This document shows positions 46,499-54,766 of a DNA stretch of 64,000 nucleotides, piece after piece. The number at the start of each line of letters is the position of its first letter. Within the stretch, counting starts at the first letter, position 1. The DNA lies in contig CAMYID010000014.1 in the NCBI GenBank assembly GCA_947258435.1, forward strand, positions 60,367 through 124,366. Reading direction: 5' to 3'. Below the pieces are notes generated by a model. It was not told the DNA's origin. It worked only from the letters and a program-made list of their open reading frames with translations, and searched no databases. This DNA comes from an uncultured Alphaproteobacteria bacterium (GTDB lineage: Bacteria; Pseudomonadota; Alphaproteobacteria; UBA11222). The translations under genes and the position numbers were made by a program.

Positions 46499-48964
46499 TT
46501 AAACGAATATGCCCGCTTCGCGCAAGCGCGACACCTCATCGGCAGGCAGGCCAAGCAGTTCGGTCAGCACATAATCGGTATCTTCACCAACCATCGGTGC
46601 GGCCTTGGACAGTTTGGCCGGCGTATCGGAGAAAAGCGTCGCCGGCCCGTCATAAGGGGTTGGCCCCATCTTGCTGTGGGGCAGGGTGACGAAAAACTCC
46701 CGATGCAGCAATTGCGGGTCTTCATACAAATCGCTCGGCCGCAGCACGACCGAAGCCGGGACCCCCGCCGCACGTAAAGCTGATGCAAGTGCGAAAGGCG
46801 GCTGACCGGCACAGAATTCGGCAAGCGCGGCATTGATCTTGTCTTTCACCGCCAGTCGCGCGCTCAGGCTTGCAAAACGGTTATCGGCAAATGCCGACAG
46901 CCCGGCAGCCTTGCAGAGCGCGCTCCATTCCGCCTCGTTCGACACCGAAATCGCGATATAGCGTTCAAGACCGCCGGTCCGGTAAACTCCATGCGGGCAT
47001 TCCGCGAGGGAATCGTGACCCCCCGCAGGGGCAATCCGGCCATTCACCGTATAGTCGAGCAGCAGCGGTTCAAGGAAATGCACGCCTGCTTCGACTTGCG
47101 ACAGATCGATATGCTGGCCTTTTCCGCTGCGGGCGCGTTCAAAAATCGCCGCAGCAAGGCATAAGGCACCAAACCGGGGGGCGATCATATCGGTATAGGC
47201 CCCATAAGGTCCCGCCGGTGGCCGGTCGGCCCAGCCGGTAATGCCGTGCAGCCCCGCAAGTGCCGCCCCCTGATTCCCGAAGCCGCCAAAACTGCGTTCC
47301 GGGCCGGTCTGGCCGCGCAGACAGGTGCTCAGCCGGATCAGATCGGGGTGATCGCGGCTCACCTCCTCCCACCCAAGGCCGAACTTGTCCATGGTGCCCG
47401 GTGTGAAGCTTTCCAGGGTGACATCGCACCAGTCGATCATCTGGCGTGCGATCTGGCGACCCTCCGCGGTAGACATATCCAGCGCCAGGCCCAGTTTCGA
47501 ACTGTTGAAATTCGCCATGAACTGGCTGTTATTGATATCGGGCACGCGCAGTTTGAAGGGGGGCGCCATGCGCAGCACATCGGGGCGTTTGGCTGATTCG
47601 ATCCGCACTACGGTGGCACCATGATCGGCCAGAAATTTGCTGATGATCGGTCCGACCCCGACCCAGGCGAAATCTGCGACTTTGAGGCCGGTGAAGGGCT
47701 GCGCCCGACCGTTTATCCGGAATGTATCGATTGTCGCGGGGCTGTGTGCGGGGGGCGGCGGGGCGCTGCGCGCTGTCGCAAGCGGCTGTGCCGGTGTGTC
47801 ATTGCCGACTTTGTTGCGCGAAAACCGGGCAAACGGACCCGCATGGGTCCGCCCGCCGACATCGACCCAAAAGTCGCGCGCCTGAAACTGTACATCCTCC
47901 AACAGGTCCGCCGTGCTGACGATCGGCACATTCAGCAGCCCATGCGAATTGGCGCGGGCGATGATTTCACGTTTGGTCTTGGTTCCCAGAAAGGCGATGC
48001 CAAGCTGCGTCGCCTCGTTCACCTGGGCGATCGTGATCTTGTTGGCTTTCCACTCGGTGGCCCAGGCATTCCAGTCGATCTGCGGGATGTGATCGGGCAG
48101 CGGGCCTTCTTCCTCGATCCGCCAATAGACCACCTCGCCCAGGGCGCGGGCGGTGGGACCGACCGTACCCATCAGATTGGTGACATAACCATCGGCGCAT
48201 TTCAGGATCGCGGGTGTTTGAAGTCCGGGCACCCGTGGCGGTTCAGGCAAGGGGCGTTCAGGACCCGTACCGGGCACGTCACGCCCTTCATTGGGGGGGA
48301 AGCCGGTTGCATTCATCAGGCACCAGACCATGCAGGCCTGTGTGGAGACATCGAGATGCTGCCCCGCCCCGGTTCTGTCGCGTGCATTCAGGGCGATTAC
48401 CGCATCCGCCGCCGCCTGAACGCCGGCATGATAGGCCGCCTGCGGGAAACTGATCGGCACCGGCGGGCGGTCGCCGTCCCCCTGCAGCCCAAGCAGGCCG
48501 CCGGCGGCTTCAAGCGTCAGATTTGTTGCGGGATCGCGGGCCGCGGGGCCGTCCTGTCCGAACGGCGTGACGGAGACATAAACGAGCGCGGGGTTGCGCG
48601 CATGGATTGCGGTGAAGCCAAGGCCCAGTTCCGCAAGATAGCCCGGATCGAAACTTTCGATCAGGATATCGGCACCGTCAATCAGCTCAAGCAGCCGCTT
48701 GCGCTGATCGGCTGATTGCAGGTCCAGCGTCATGCATTGTTTGCCGCGCGCCATGGCCGCCCAGCAAAGTGAGGCGTCCGGGTCGCCTTCATGGCCATCC
48801 TCAAAGGGCGGCAGAAAGCGTGTATCGGCACCTTCGGGCGGCTCCACCTTGATCACCTCCGCCCCCAGATCGGCCAGCACCCGGCCGGCCATTTCTGCGC
48901 GCGCGGTTGCAAGATCGATTACGCGGACCCCATTCAAGGCACCTGTTTGCTTTCCCTCGGACAT
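46499..48964 (-). CDS. Double-domain CaiB/BaiF (type III) CoA-transferase
   Basis: 821 residues: two family modules in one chain. Module 1 covers about residues 8-395 (LNGVRVIDLATARAEMAGRVLADLGAEVIKVE, DRTGAGQHLDVSTQACMVW). Module 2 covers about 415-820 (FTGLKVADFAWVGVGPIISKFLADHGATVVRIE, SGKGQHIDLSQVEAGVHFLEP). In module 1 the usual AGP after the first strand is altered to AEM, so its active site may be changed. Single-module enzymes form interlocked dimers; a fused form could assemble as a pseudo-dimer. ATG 48964 follows GGGGGA by six bases; the longer frame upstream is not conserved. The substrate is unknown. Confidence 0.92.
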   Translation of the reverse strand: MSEGKQTGALNGVRVIDLATARAEMAGRVLADLGAEVIKVEPPEGADTRFLPPFEDGHEGDPDASLCWAAMARGKQCMTLDLQSADQRKRLLELIDGADILIESFDPGYLAELGLGFTAIHARNPALVYVSVTPFGQDGPAARDPATNLTLEAAGGLLGLQGDGDRPPVPISFPQAAYHAGVQAAADAVIALNARDRTGAGQHLDVSTQACMVWCLMNATGFPPNEGRDVPGTGPERPLPEPPRVPGLQTPAILKCADGYVTNLMGTVGPTARALGEVVYWRIEEEGPLPDHIPQIDWNAWATEWKANKITIAQVNEATQLGIAFLGTKTKREIIARANSHGLLNVPIVSTADLLEDVQFQARDFWVDVGGRTHAGPFARFSRNKVGNDTPAQPLATARSAPPPPAHSPATIDTFRINGRAQPFTGLKVADFAWVGVGPIISKFLADHGATVVRIESAKRPDVLRMAPPFKLRVPDINNSQFMANFNSSKLGLALDMSTAEGRQIARQMIDWCDVTLESFTPGTMDKFGLGWEEVSRDHPDLIRLSTCLRGQTGPERSFGGFGNQGAALAGLHGITGWADRPPAGPYGAYTDMIAPRFGALCLAAAIFERARSGKGQHIDLSQVEAGVHFLEPLLLDYTVNGRIAPAGGHDSLAECPHGVYRTGGLERYIAISVSNEAEWSALCKAAGLSAFADNRFASLSARLAVKDKINAALAEFCAGQPPFALASALRAAGVPASVVLRPSDLYEDPQLLHREFFVTLPHSKMGPTPYDGPATLFSDTPAKLSKAAPMVGEDTDYVLTELLGLPADEVSRLREAGIFV

Positions 48965-49178
48965 GTGTTTCCCCCGGGCTGATAAGGGGAAGGTTGCGCC
49001 TTCCCGGTTTTTCTTGTTCGCCGATTGTGACGGCAGCATGCGGCTGGCGCAAGCCATTCGGTGGCCGGGCGCCTGCAAAGCTGGTTCTTGCGTGCCGCCT
49101 GACTTATGCTGTGAAGCCGTGAGGTGCCTTGTGCAAAGGGAATGCGCCCGATTGCCTGACGCGCGGACCGGAGGGACT

Positions 49179-50135
49179 ATGAGCGACTTTGTCGAACCCC
49201 GTTTCATTGATACGAATGGTATTCGGATGGCCGTATATGAGCAGGGAGCGGGCGTGCCCGTCATCCTGTGCCATGGCTGGCCGGAACTGGCCTATTCCTG
49301 GCGGCATCAGTTGCCCGCGCTTGCGGCCGCGGGTTTTCGGGCCATCGCGCCCGATCAGCGCGGCTACGGCAAAACAGATGCGCCTGAGCCGATAACCGAT
49401 TACGACATTCATCATCTGACGGGGGATCTGGTTGGGCTGCTTGATGCGTTGGGCATCGACAAGGCGGTGTTTTGCGGCCATGACTGGGGCGGGATTGTGG
49501 TCTGGCAAATGCCTTTGCTGCATCCGGACCGGGTGGCCGGCGTCATCGGGCTGAACACGCCTTTCATGCCGCGCGGGCCGATTGACCCGATCGCCGGATT
49601 TCGCGCCGCATTCGGCGAAGATATGTATATCGTCTGGTTTCAGGAGCCCGGTGTCGCCGAAGCGGTACTTGACCCGCAGCCTGAAAAGCTGATCAGCCTG
49701 CTGATGCGGCGGGCGGGTATGCGTCTGGATGAATATGATGCCCAGCCGGCCGAGCGGCGCAATTTCGCAATCAAGGATATGCTCAAAGCCGATCTCGCGA
49801 TGTTGTCGGGTGAGCCGTTGCTTGATGGGGCCGAACTTGCGGTATTCGCCGATGCGTTCGGGCGCACGGGATTTCGCGGCGGTATCAACTGGTACCGCAA
49901 TTTCACGCGCAATTGGGAACTGACCGAAGGCCTGGACGAGCGGATCGACGCCCCCTGTCTGATGATTATGGCTGAAAATGACGCGGTGTTGCGCCCGGCA
50001 ATGGCCGATGGCATGGAGCAATATTGCCCGCAACTTGAAAAACATCTGGTGCGGAATTGCGGTCACTGGACCCAGCAGGAACATCCCGAAGAGGTCAATC
50101 GGGTGATTATCGACTGGTTGAAGCGGCATTTCTGA
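49179..50135 (+). CDS. Alpha/beta hydrolase, epoxide-hydrolase-like
   Basis: 318 residues. HGWPELAYSWRHQLPAL gives the HGxP oxyanion motif. The nucleophile is Asp in FCGHDWGGIVVWQ, as in epoxide hydrolases and haloalkane dehalogenases rather than Ser esterases. The catalytic His is in CGHWTQQEHPEEVN. A cap domain follows residue 140 and contains NWYRNFTRNWELT, with a Tyr that could open the epoxide. ATG 49179 sits after GGAGGG. Divergent from the CoA-transferase gene with 214 bases between. Confidence 0.92.
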   Translation: MSDFVEPRFIDTNGIRMAVYEQGAGVPVILCHGWPELAYSWRHQLPALAAAGFRAIAPDQRGYGKTDAPEPITDYDIHHLTGDLVGLLDALGIDKAVFCGHDWGGIVVWQMPLLHPDRVAGVIGLNTPFMPRGPIDPIAGFRAAFGEDMYIVWFQEPGVAEAVLDPQPEKLISLLMRRAGMRLDEYDAQPAERRNFAIKDMLKADLAMLSGEPLLDGAELAVFADAFGRTGFRGGINWYRNFTRNWELTEGLDERIDAPCLMIMAENDAVLRPAMADGMEQYCPQLEKHLVRNCGHWTQQEHPEEVNRVIIDWLKRHF

Positions 50136-50179
50136 TCGGATGTGCCGCTTTTGCCGAAACAGCGTGCCGAGGTATGAGC

Positions 50180-50581
50180 ATGAGTGGACATGAAGCTGTA
50201 TTGTTTGCCAATGACATATTCTATCAGGCATTCGCGACCCGCGATCTTGAGGCAATGCGCGAATTGTGGGCGGCTGAGCCGGTTGTGACCTGCATCCATC
50301 CGGGATGGGGGCCGATTTTCGGGCGGACGGCGGTGCTGGAAAGCTTTCAAGCCATTTTCAATGGACCCAACCCGCCCGATGTGCGGTGTCAGGCGGCGCG
50401 CGCGCTTTTGCGGGGCGATACAGCCTATGTGCTGTGCTACGAAAATATTGACGGGCAGTTTCTGGTTGCCACAAATATCTTCACCCGGTCTGAAAATCAG
50501 TGGCGAATGATCCATCATCAGGCCGGGCCGACGGCGACGGCACCTGAGGTGACTGAAGAAACGCCGCATGCAATTAACTGA
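50180..50581 (+). CDS. NTF2-like (SnoaL/DUF4440-type) protein
   Basis: 133 residues. FANDIFYQAFATRDLEAMRELWAAEPVVTCIHPGWGPIFGRTAVLESF is the SnoaL_3 pattern of small cone-shaped proteins; NIFTRSENQWRMIHHQAGPT closes the fold. ATG 50180 has GAGG at eight bases; ATG 50174 is too close. It is 44 bases after the epoxide-hydrolase-like gene and may work with it. No catalytic residues are certain. Confidence 0.83.
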   Translation: MSGHEAVLFANDIFYQAFATRDLEAMRELWAAEPVVTCIHPGWGPIFGRTAVLESFQAIFNGPNPPDVRCQAARALLRGDTAYVLCYENIDGQFLVATNIFTRSENQWRMIHHQAGPTATAPEVTEETPHAIN

Positions 50582-50917
50582 CATTTGGTCGGTTCATTCA
50601 GCTACGGCTTGATTTTACGCGCCATATGAACAATTTTGTCTGCGCTGACGGTTGGCTTTATACGCGTCCGGGCGAGGGCAATCTGCCGTTTGGCAGGGTG
50701 ATTTTGTCGCAAAGGTTGATCCGGAAATGGGGGTTTCCCGGCATCATCGTTGAGCCGGTCTGTCTGTCCGGTCGCGAATGTTGACGCAATCGCCTTGTAT
50801 TGGGTGACGCGTTTGCCTGTGCTGTGGCATTGGGTGGGTGAGCGTTAGCGGGTGGGTGAGCGATGGCAAATGATTGGAGCAATGGGTGATCCGTTTAAGA
50901 GTTTGTGGTGAGGCGCT
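50582..50917. other. Intergenic region with short repeats, 336 bases
   Basis: No gene can be supported. GGGTGGGTGAGCG occurs at 50832-50844 and 50850-50862 (18-bp period), just before the glycosyltransferase gene, in a G/T-rich tract. It probably carries the promoter of the 50918 cluster. Confidence 0.5.
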
Positions 50918-52279
50918 ATGAACGAACAGGTGCTGTCGCCTCCTCCGTCACAACCTGACATGACCCCCCTGCCAGACAGCTCCGCCGCCGCGCAGGCGGC
51001 CGGAGACAGCCTTGCCGCCATGCAGGCGAAGGTGGCAAGCCGTCCGCTACGGATCCTGCTGCCAAGCTATCGCAGCCACCCCCATACTGGCGGACAGGGC
51101 GTATATATGCGTCATCTCAGCAAGAGCCTTGTGGATCTGGGTCATCATGTGGATGTGATTTCCGGGCCGCCCTATCCTGAACTTGACCCCCGGGTCGGGC
51201 TGATCAGATTGCCGTCGCTCGATCTTTATGCCCAGCCAAGGCCCCTGCTCGGGTTTCCGCGCGCGCAATGGGGAAGTCTGAGCAACTGGATCGAATATCT
51301 CAGCTTTGCGTCGGGCGGCTTTCCCGAACCAATGACCTTCGGGCACAGGCTGGTCGATTATCTGCGTCAGAGCCGCGCCAGATATGATGTCATTCACGAT
51401 AATCAGACCCTGTGTACAGGCCTGCTGGAGCTGCGTGACATGGGTTATCTGGTGATCAGCACGATCCACCATCCGATCACAAAGGACCGGGCCCTTGCCA
51501 TCGCGGCGCAGAAAAACCCCTGGTATAAATTTCTGGTCTGGCGGTGGCATCTGTTCCTCAATATGCAGCAGCGCGTTGCGCGCGCATTGGACGATATCGT
51601 TGTGGTGTCGCAATCCACCTATCGCGATCTGATCGATGAATTCGGTCTGCGGCCGCAACAGATGGAAGTTATTCTGGAAGGGATCGAAACCGAGAAATTC
51701 CATCCCTTGCCCGATGTCGCGCGGAAGCCCAACCGTCTGATGGCGACAGCCAGCGCCGATGTGGCGCTGAAGGGGCTTGTCTATCTTATCCGTGCCTACG
51801 CCCGATTATTGCCCGAATTTCCCGATCTCGAGCTTGTGGTGGTCGGGAGTTTGCGCAAGGGGCCGACCGAGCAGCTCCTGCAACAGCTCGGTATCAGGGA
51901 ACGGGTGCGGTTTGTCTCCGGCATTTCCGATGCGGATATCAACAGGCTCTATGCCGAGGCGACGGTTGCTGTCAGCCCGTCGCTTTATGAAGGGTTCGGT
52001 TTTCCCGCCGGTGAGGCGATGGCGGCCGGTGTGCCGCTTGTTGCGACAACCGGCGGCGCATTGCCCGAGGTTGTCGGCGATGCGGGCGTGCTGGTCCCGC
52101 CCGGCGATGCGGCCGCGCTTGCGGACGGTATTGCCACGCTATTGCGCGATCCTGAAAGGCGCGCGCAGTTGTCGACTGCCGGGCGCGCACGGGTTCTGCG
52201 GGAATTTCAGTGGCCACGGGTAGGTGTGGAGCTGTCTGAATATTACTACGCCAGGTTGGATCAGTATGCGGACAATTAA
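50918..52279 (+). CDS. Glycosyltransferase, GT4 (group 1) family
   Basis: 453 residues. GT-B fold. The N-terminal half has RILLPSYRSHPHTGGQGVYMRHLSKSL and ISTIHHPITKDRALAIA. The C-terminal GT1 domain has GLVYLIRAYARLLPEFPDLELVVVG, RVRFVSGISDADINRLYAEATVAVSPS, and the EX7E-like YEGFGFPAGEAMAAGVPLVATTGGALPEVVGDAG. A short Pro/Ala-rich leader (about 45 residues) precedes it. It likely transfers a sugar from a nucleotide donor; acceptor unknown. First gene of a four-gene set with two methyltransferases and a toroid protein; overlaps the next by 14 bases. Confidence 0.93.
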   Translation: MNEQVLSPPPSQPDMTPLPDSSAAAQAAGDSLAAMQAKVASRPLRILLPSYRSHPHTGGQGVYMRHLSKSLVDLGHHVDVISGPPYPELDPRVGLIRLPSLDLYAQPRPLLGFPRAQWGSLSNWIEYLSFASGGFPEPMTFGHRLVDYLRQSRARYDVIHDNQTLCTGLLELRDMGYLVISTIHHPITKDRALAIAAQKNPWYKFLVWRWHLFLNMQQRVARALDDIVVVSQSTYRDLIDEFGLRPQQMEVILEGIETEKFHPLPDVARKPNRLMATASADVALKGLVYLIRAYARLLPEFPDLELVVVGSLRKGPTEQLLQQLGIRERVRFVSGISDADINRLYAEATVAVSPSLYEGFGFPAGEAMAAGVPLVATTGGALPEVVGDAGVLVPPGDAAALADGIATLLRDPERRAQLSTAGRARVLREFQWPRVGVELSEYYYARLDQYADN

Positions 52280-52982
52280 GGTTGAAACACTGCCATTGCG
52301 CGATGGCGATACTGTGCTTGATCTTGGATGCGGCCATGGTCGGCACATGCATGCGCTTTATTACGCGAAACGGTTGCATGCGGTGGGTGTCGATCTCGGA
52401 TTTGAGGATCTGAAGATTACCCGCAAGGGCTTTGAGGAGAATCCCGATCTGGAGGAAAACTCGCGCCGGACCTACAGCCTGGTGCAGGCGGATGCGGGGG
52501 TCCTGCCGTTTCCCGACGCGACATTCGATACCGTCGTCTGTTCCGAGGTGCTTGAGCATATACCCGATTATGAAACGGTACTGGAACAAATATTCCGCGT
52601 GCTGAAGCCGGGCGGGACCTTGGCCGTCAGCGTGCCGCGCAGCTGGCCTGAATGGATCTGCTGGAAGCTCAGCCCCGAAGGTTATGCCAATGATCCTGGC
52701 GGGCATGTGCGGATTTTCAACGCGGCGGAATTGAGATGCCAGATCGAGCGCCGGGGGTTGCGGTTCCTGCGGAAACACTGGGCGCATGGGCTGCATTCCC
52801 CCTATTGGTGGCTGCAATGTCTCAATTGGGAAAAGCGCGACCGGTCATGGCTTGTCAAGGCGTATCATCGTTTTCTGGTATGGGACATCACCAAACAGCC
52901 GTTCCTGACCCGAGTAATGGAGGCGATCAGTAATCCGATCATGGGGAAAAGCGTCGTGATGTATTTTGTGCGGGAGGGGTAA
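52266..52982 (+). CDS. Class I SAM-dependent methyltransferase
   Basis: 238 residues. Motif I is VLDLGCGHGRHMHALYYA, then AVGVDLGFEDLKITR. Motif post-I/II is FDTVVCSEVLEHIPDYETVLEQIFRVLKPGGTLAVSVP, the Methyltransf_11 pattern. The C-terminal part (RGLRFLRKHWAHGLHSPYWWLQCLNW) is unusual and Trp-rich, perhaps substrate-binding. The start at ATG 52266 lies inside the end of the glycosyltransferase gene, showing coupling. Confidence 0.9.
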   Translation: MRTIKVETLPLRDGDTVLDLGCGHGRHMHALYYAKRLHAVGVDLGFEDLKITRKGFEENPDLEENSRRTYSLVQADAGVLPFPDATFDTVVCSEVLEHIPDYETVLEQIFRVLKPGGTLAVSVPRSWPEWICWKLSPEGYANDPGGHVRIFNAAELRCQIERRGLRFLRKHWAHGLHSPYWWLQCLNWEKRDRSWLVKAYHRFLVWDITKQPFLTRVMEAISNPIMGKSVVMYFVREG

Positions 52983-52985
52983 GGC

Positions 52986-54101
52986 GTGGAAAAACTCTAT
53001 CTCGGCAAGGGGCAGTTTCCGCCAAAATTCTTCGACGGTGCGGCGCAGCGGATTCTCGATCTGCAGCGCCATGATGGGGCGATCCCCTGGTTTGACGGCG
53101 GTGTCGTGGACCCGTGGAACCATATCGAGGCCGCGATGGGGCTCAGCATTCTCGGCCATCACGCGGACGCGGAATCGGCTTATCGCTGGCTGGCGCAGAC
53201 GCAATTATCCGATGGTTCCTGGTGGGGCGAACTGGGGGCTTCGGTTCCCGTCGATCTCGAGGATCACAAATTCAAGGGCGACGGGTCGGAAGGGGAGCCG
53301 CCGATACGCGACACCAATTTCTGCGCCTATATTGCGACGGGAATCTGGCATCACTACCTGATCACGAAGGAACAGCGTTTTCTGGCCGAATTCTGGCCCT
53401 GCGTGGAGCGGGCGATCGAGTTCGTGCTGCAATTGCAGTCGGAGCATGGGGAGGTGCGCTGGGCAGCGAACGACCGGCATCGCGAGACAGCCGACGATGC
53501 ACTGCGCACCGGCTGTGCATCGATCTACAAGAGCCTGGAATGCGCGCTGCGCATTGCCACGGAACTGGGCCATGCGCGCCCGGAGTGGGTGGCCGCGCGT
53601 TCGGCGCTGGGGCAGGCATTGCGGCACAAACCGCATCGGTTCGACCGCACCTGGGAATCGAAAGAGCGTTATTCCATGGACTGGTATTACCCCGTCCTGA
53701 CCGGAGCGTTGCAGGGGGAAGCGGCGCGCTCGCGAATTGCGGGAAAATGGGATCTGTTCGTTGAAGAGGGGCGCGGGTGCCGCTGCGTGTCCGATGAACC
53801 CTGGGTGACGGTTGCCGAAACCTGCGAACTGACCCTTGCGCTGATCGCCATGGGGCAGCCGGTTCGGGCGATGGAGCTGTTCAGCTGGGTACATCAGTAC
53901 AGGGATGATACGGGCGCCTACTGGATGGGATACCAGATGGTAGAGGAAATCCACTGGCCGCAGGAGATGCCGGCCTGGACGGCGGGCGCTGTGTTGCTGG
54001 CCGCCGATGCGCTGTGTCAGGCGACCGATGGCGCGCGGCTGTTCGTCGAGGTGCTAGAGGAGGATGCGACGCAGGATAGCGAGCGTTTTTACCATCGCTA
54101 G
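52986..54101 (+). CDS. Alpha/alpha-toroid protein (prenyltransferase/squalene-cyclase-like)
   Basis: 371 residues. Several QW-like repeats are visible: ILDLQRHDGAIPWFDGG, WLAQTQLSDGSWWGELG, FVLQLQSEHGEVRWA, and FSWVHQYRDDTGAYWMGYQ. These mark an alpha/alpha-barrel of the terpenoid-cyclase/prenyltransferase class. The DxDD cyclase motif is not seen, and a Zn site of protein prenyltransferases is not clear, so it may be a glycan- or lipid-binding relative or an enzyme with other chemistry. It begins three bases after the methyltransferase gene. The last 48 bases overlap the opposite-strand methyltransferase gene. Confidence 0.75.
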   Translation: MEKLYLGKGQFPPKFFDGAAQRILDLQRHDGAIPWFDGGVVDPWNHIEAAMGLSILGHHADAESAYRWLAQTQLSDGSWWGELGASVPVDLEDHKFKGDGSEGEPPIRDTNFCAYIATGIWHHYLITKEQRFLAEFWPCVERAIEFVLQLQSEHGEVRWAANDRHRETADDALRTGCASIYKSLECALRIATELGHARPEWVAARSALGQALRHKPHRFDRTWESKERYSMDWYYPVLTGALQGEAARSRIAGKWDLFVEEGRGCRCVSDEPWVTVAETCELTLALIAMGQPVRAMELFSWVHQYRDDTGAYWMGYQMVEEIHWPQEMPAWTAGAVLLAADALCQATDGARLFVEVLEEDATQDSERFYHR

Positions 54102-54686
54102 CTCTTCGAACAGCCCGGACGCGCGCGCCAGCTTGTAAATTTCATAAGGGGCCTGGCCGCCATCGGCGGGGTCGGGAAAAATATCGTGGATCGCCAGAAT
54201 GCCGCCGGGGCGGACATGCGGAGCCCAGCAGCGATAGTCATTCGCGGCAGCTTCGAATGTGTGGCCGCCATCGATGAAGACGAAGGAGAGCGGCATTGTC
54301 CAGAAACGCGCTGCCAGCGTTGATCGTGTAACAAGCGGAATTACGGTTTCCTCGAGTTGTGCGGCGCGCAATGTCCGGCGCAGAAACGGCAATGTATCCA
54401 TTGCATCCGCCGCATTGTCCCAAAGATCCGTGTCGTGATAATCCCAGCCGGGCTGATTTTCCTCCGATCCCCTATGATGATCGAGCGCGAATAAAAGGCT
54501 GTCTTGCGCCCTGAAGGCGGTGCCCAGATAAACAGTCGATTTGCCGCAATAGGAACCGATTTCAAGACCGGGCCCGTAACTGGCTACCTGTGCCGCATAG
54601 TGATGCAATGCGGCGCCTTCACCGGGATCCATAAAGCCCTTGATCTGCTCGATATCGATTGGCAGTTGCGGCATGGCAAATTGCAT
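54054..54686 (-). CDS. Class I SAM methyltransferase (Methyltransf_24-like)
   Basis: 210 residues from ATG 54686, which has AAAGGA eight bases upstream. Motif I is GPGLEIGSYCGKSTVYLGTAF, and the acidic loop is FVFIDGGHTFEAAANDYRCWAPHVRPGGILAIHDIF, as in small O-methyltransferases of the CmcI/Methyltransf_24 type. It points back into the glycosyltransferase cluster and overlaps the end of the toroid gene by 48 bases, so it may serve the same pathway although on the other strand. Confidence 0.88.
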   Translation of the reverse strand: MQFAMPQLPIDIEQIKGFMDPGEGAALHHYAAQVASYGPGLEIGSYCGKSTVYLGTAFRAQDSLLFALDHHRGSEENQPGWDYHDTDLWDNAADAMDTLPFLRRTLRAAQLEETVIPLVTRSTLAARFWTMPLSFVFIDGGHTFEAAANDYRCWAPHVRPGGILAIHDIFPDPADGGQAPYEIYKLARASGLFEELAMVKTLAILRRILL

Positions 54687-54766
54687 GCTTGTTCCTTTCC
54701 CGCGCTGTTGCGCGCCCTTGCATCCTGATCCCTCCCGATGCGCCTGTCCGCGACGGGGGGTGTCGG

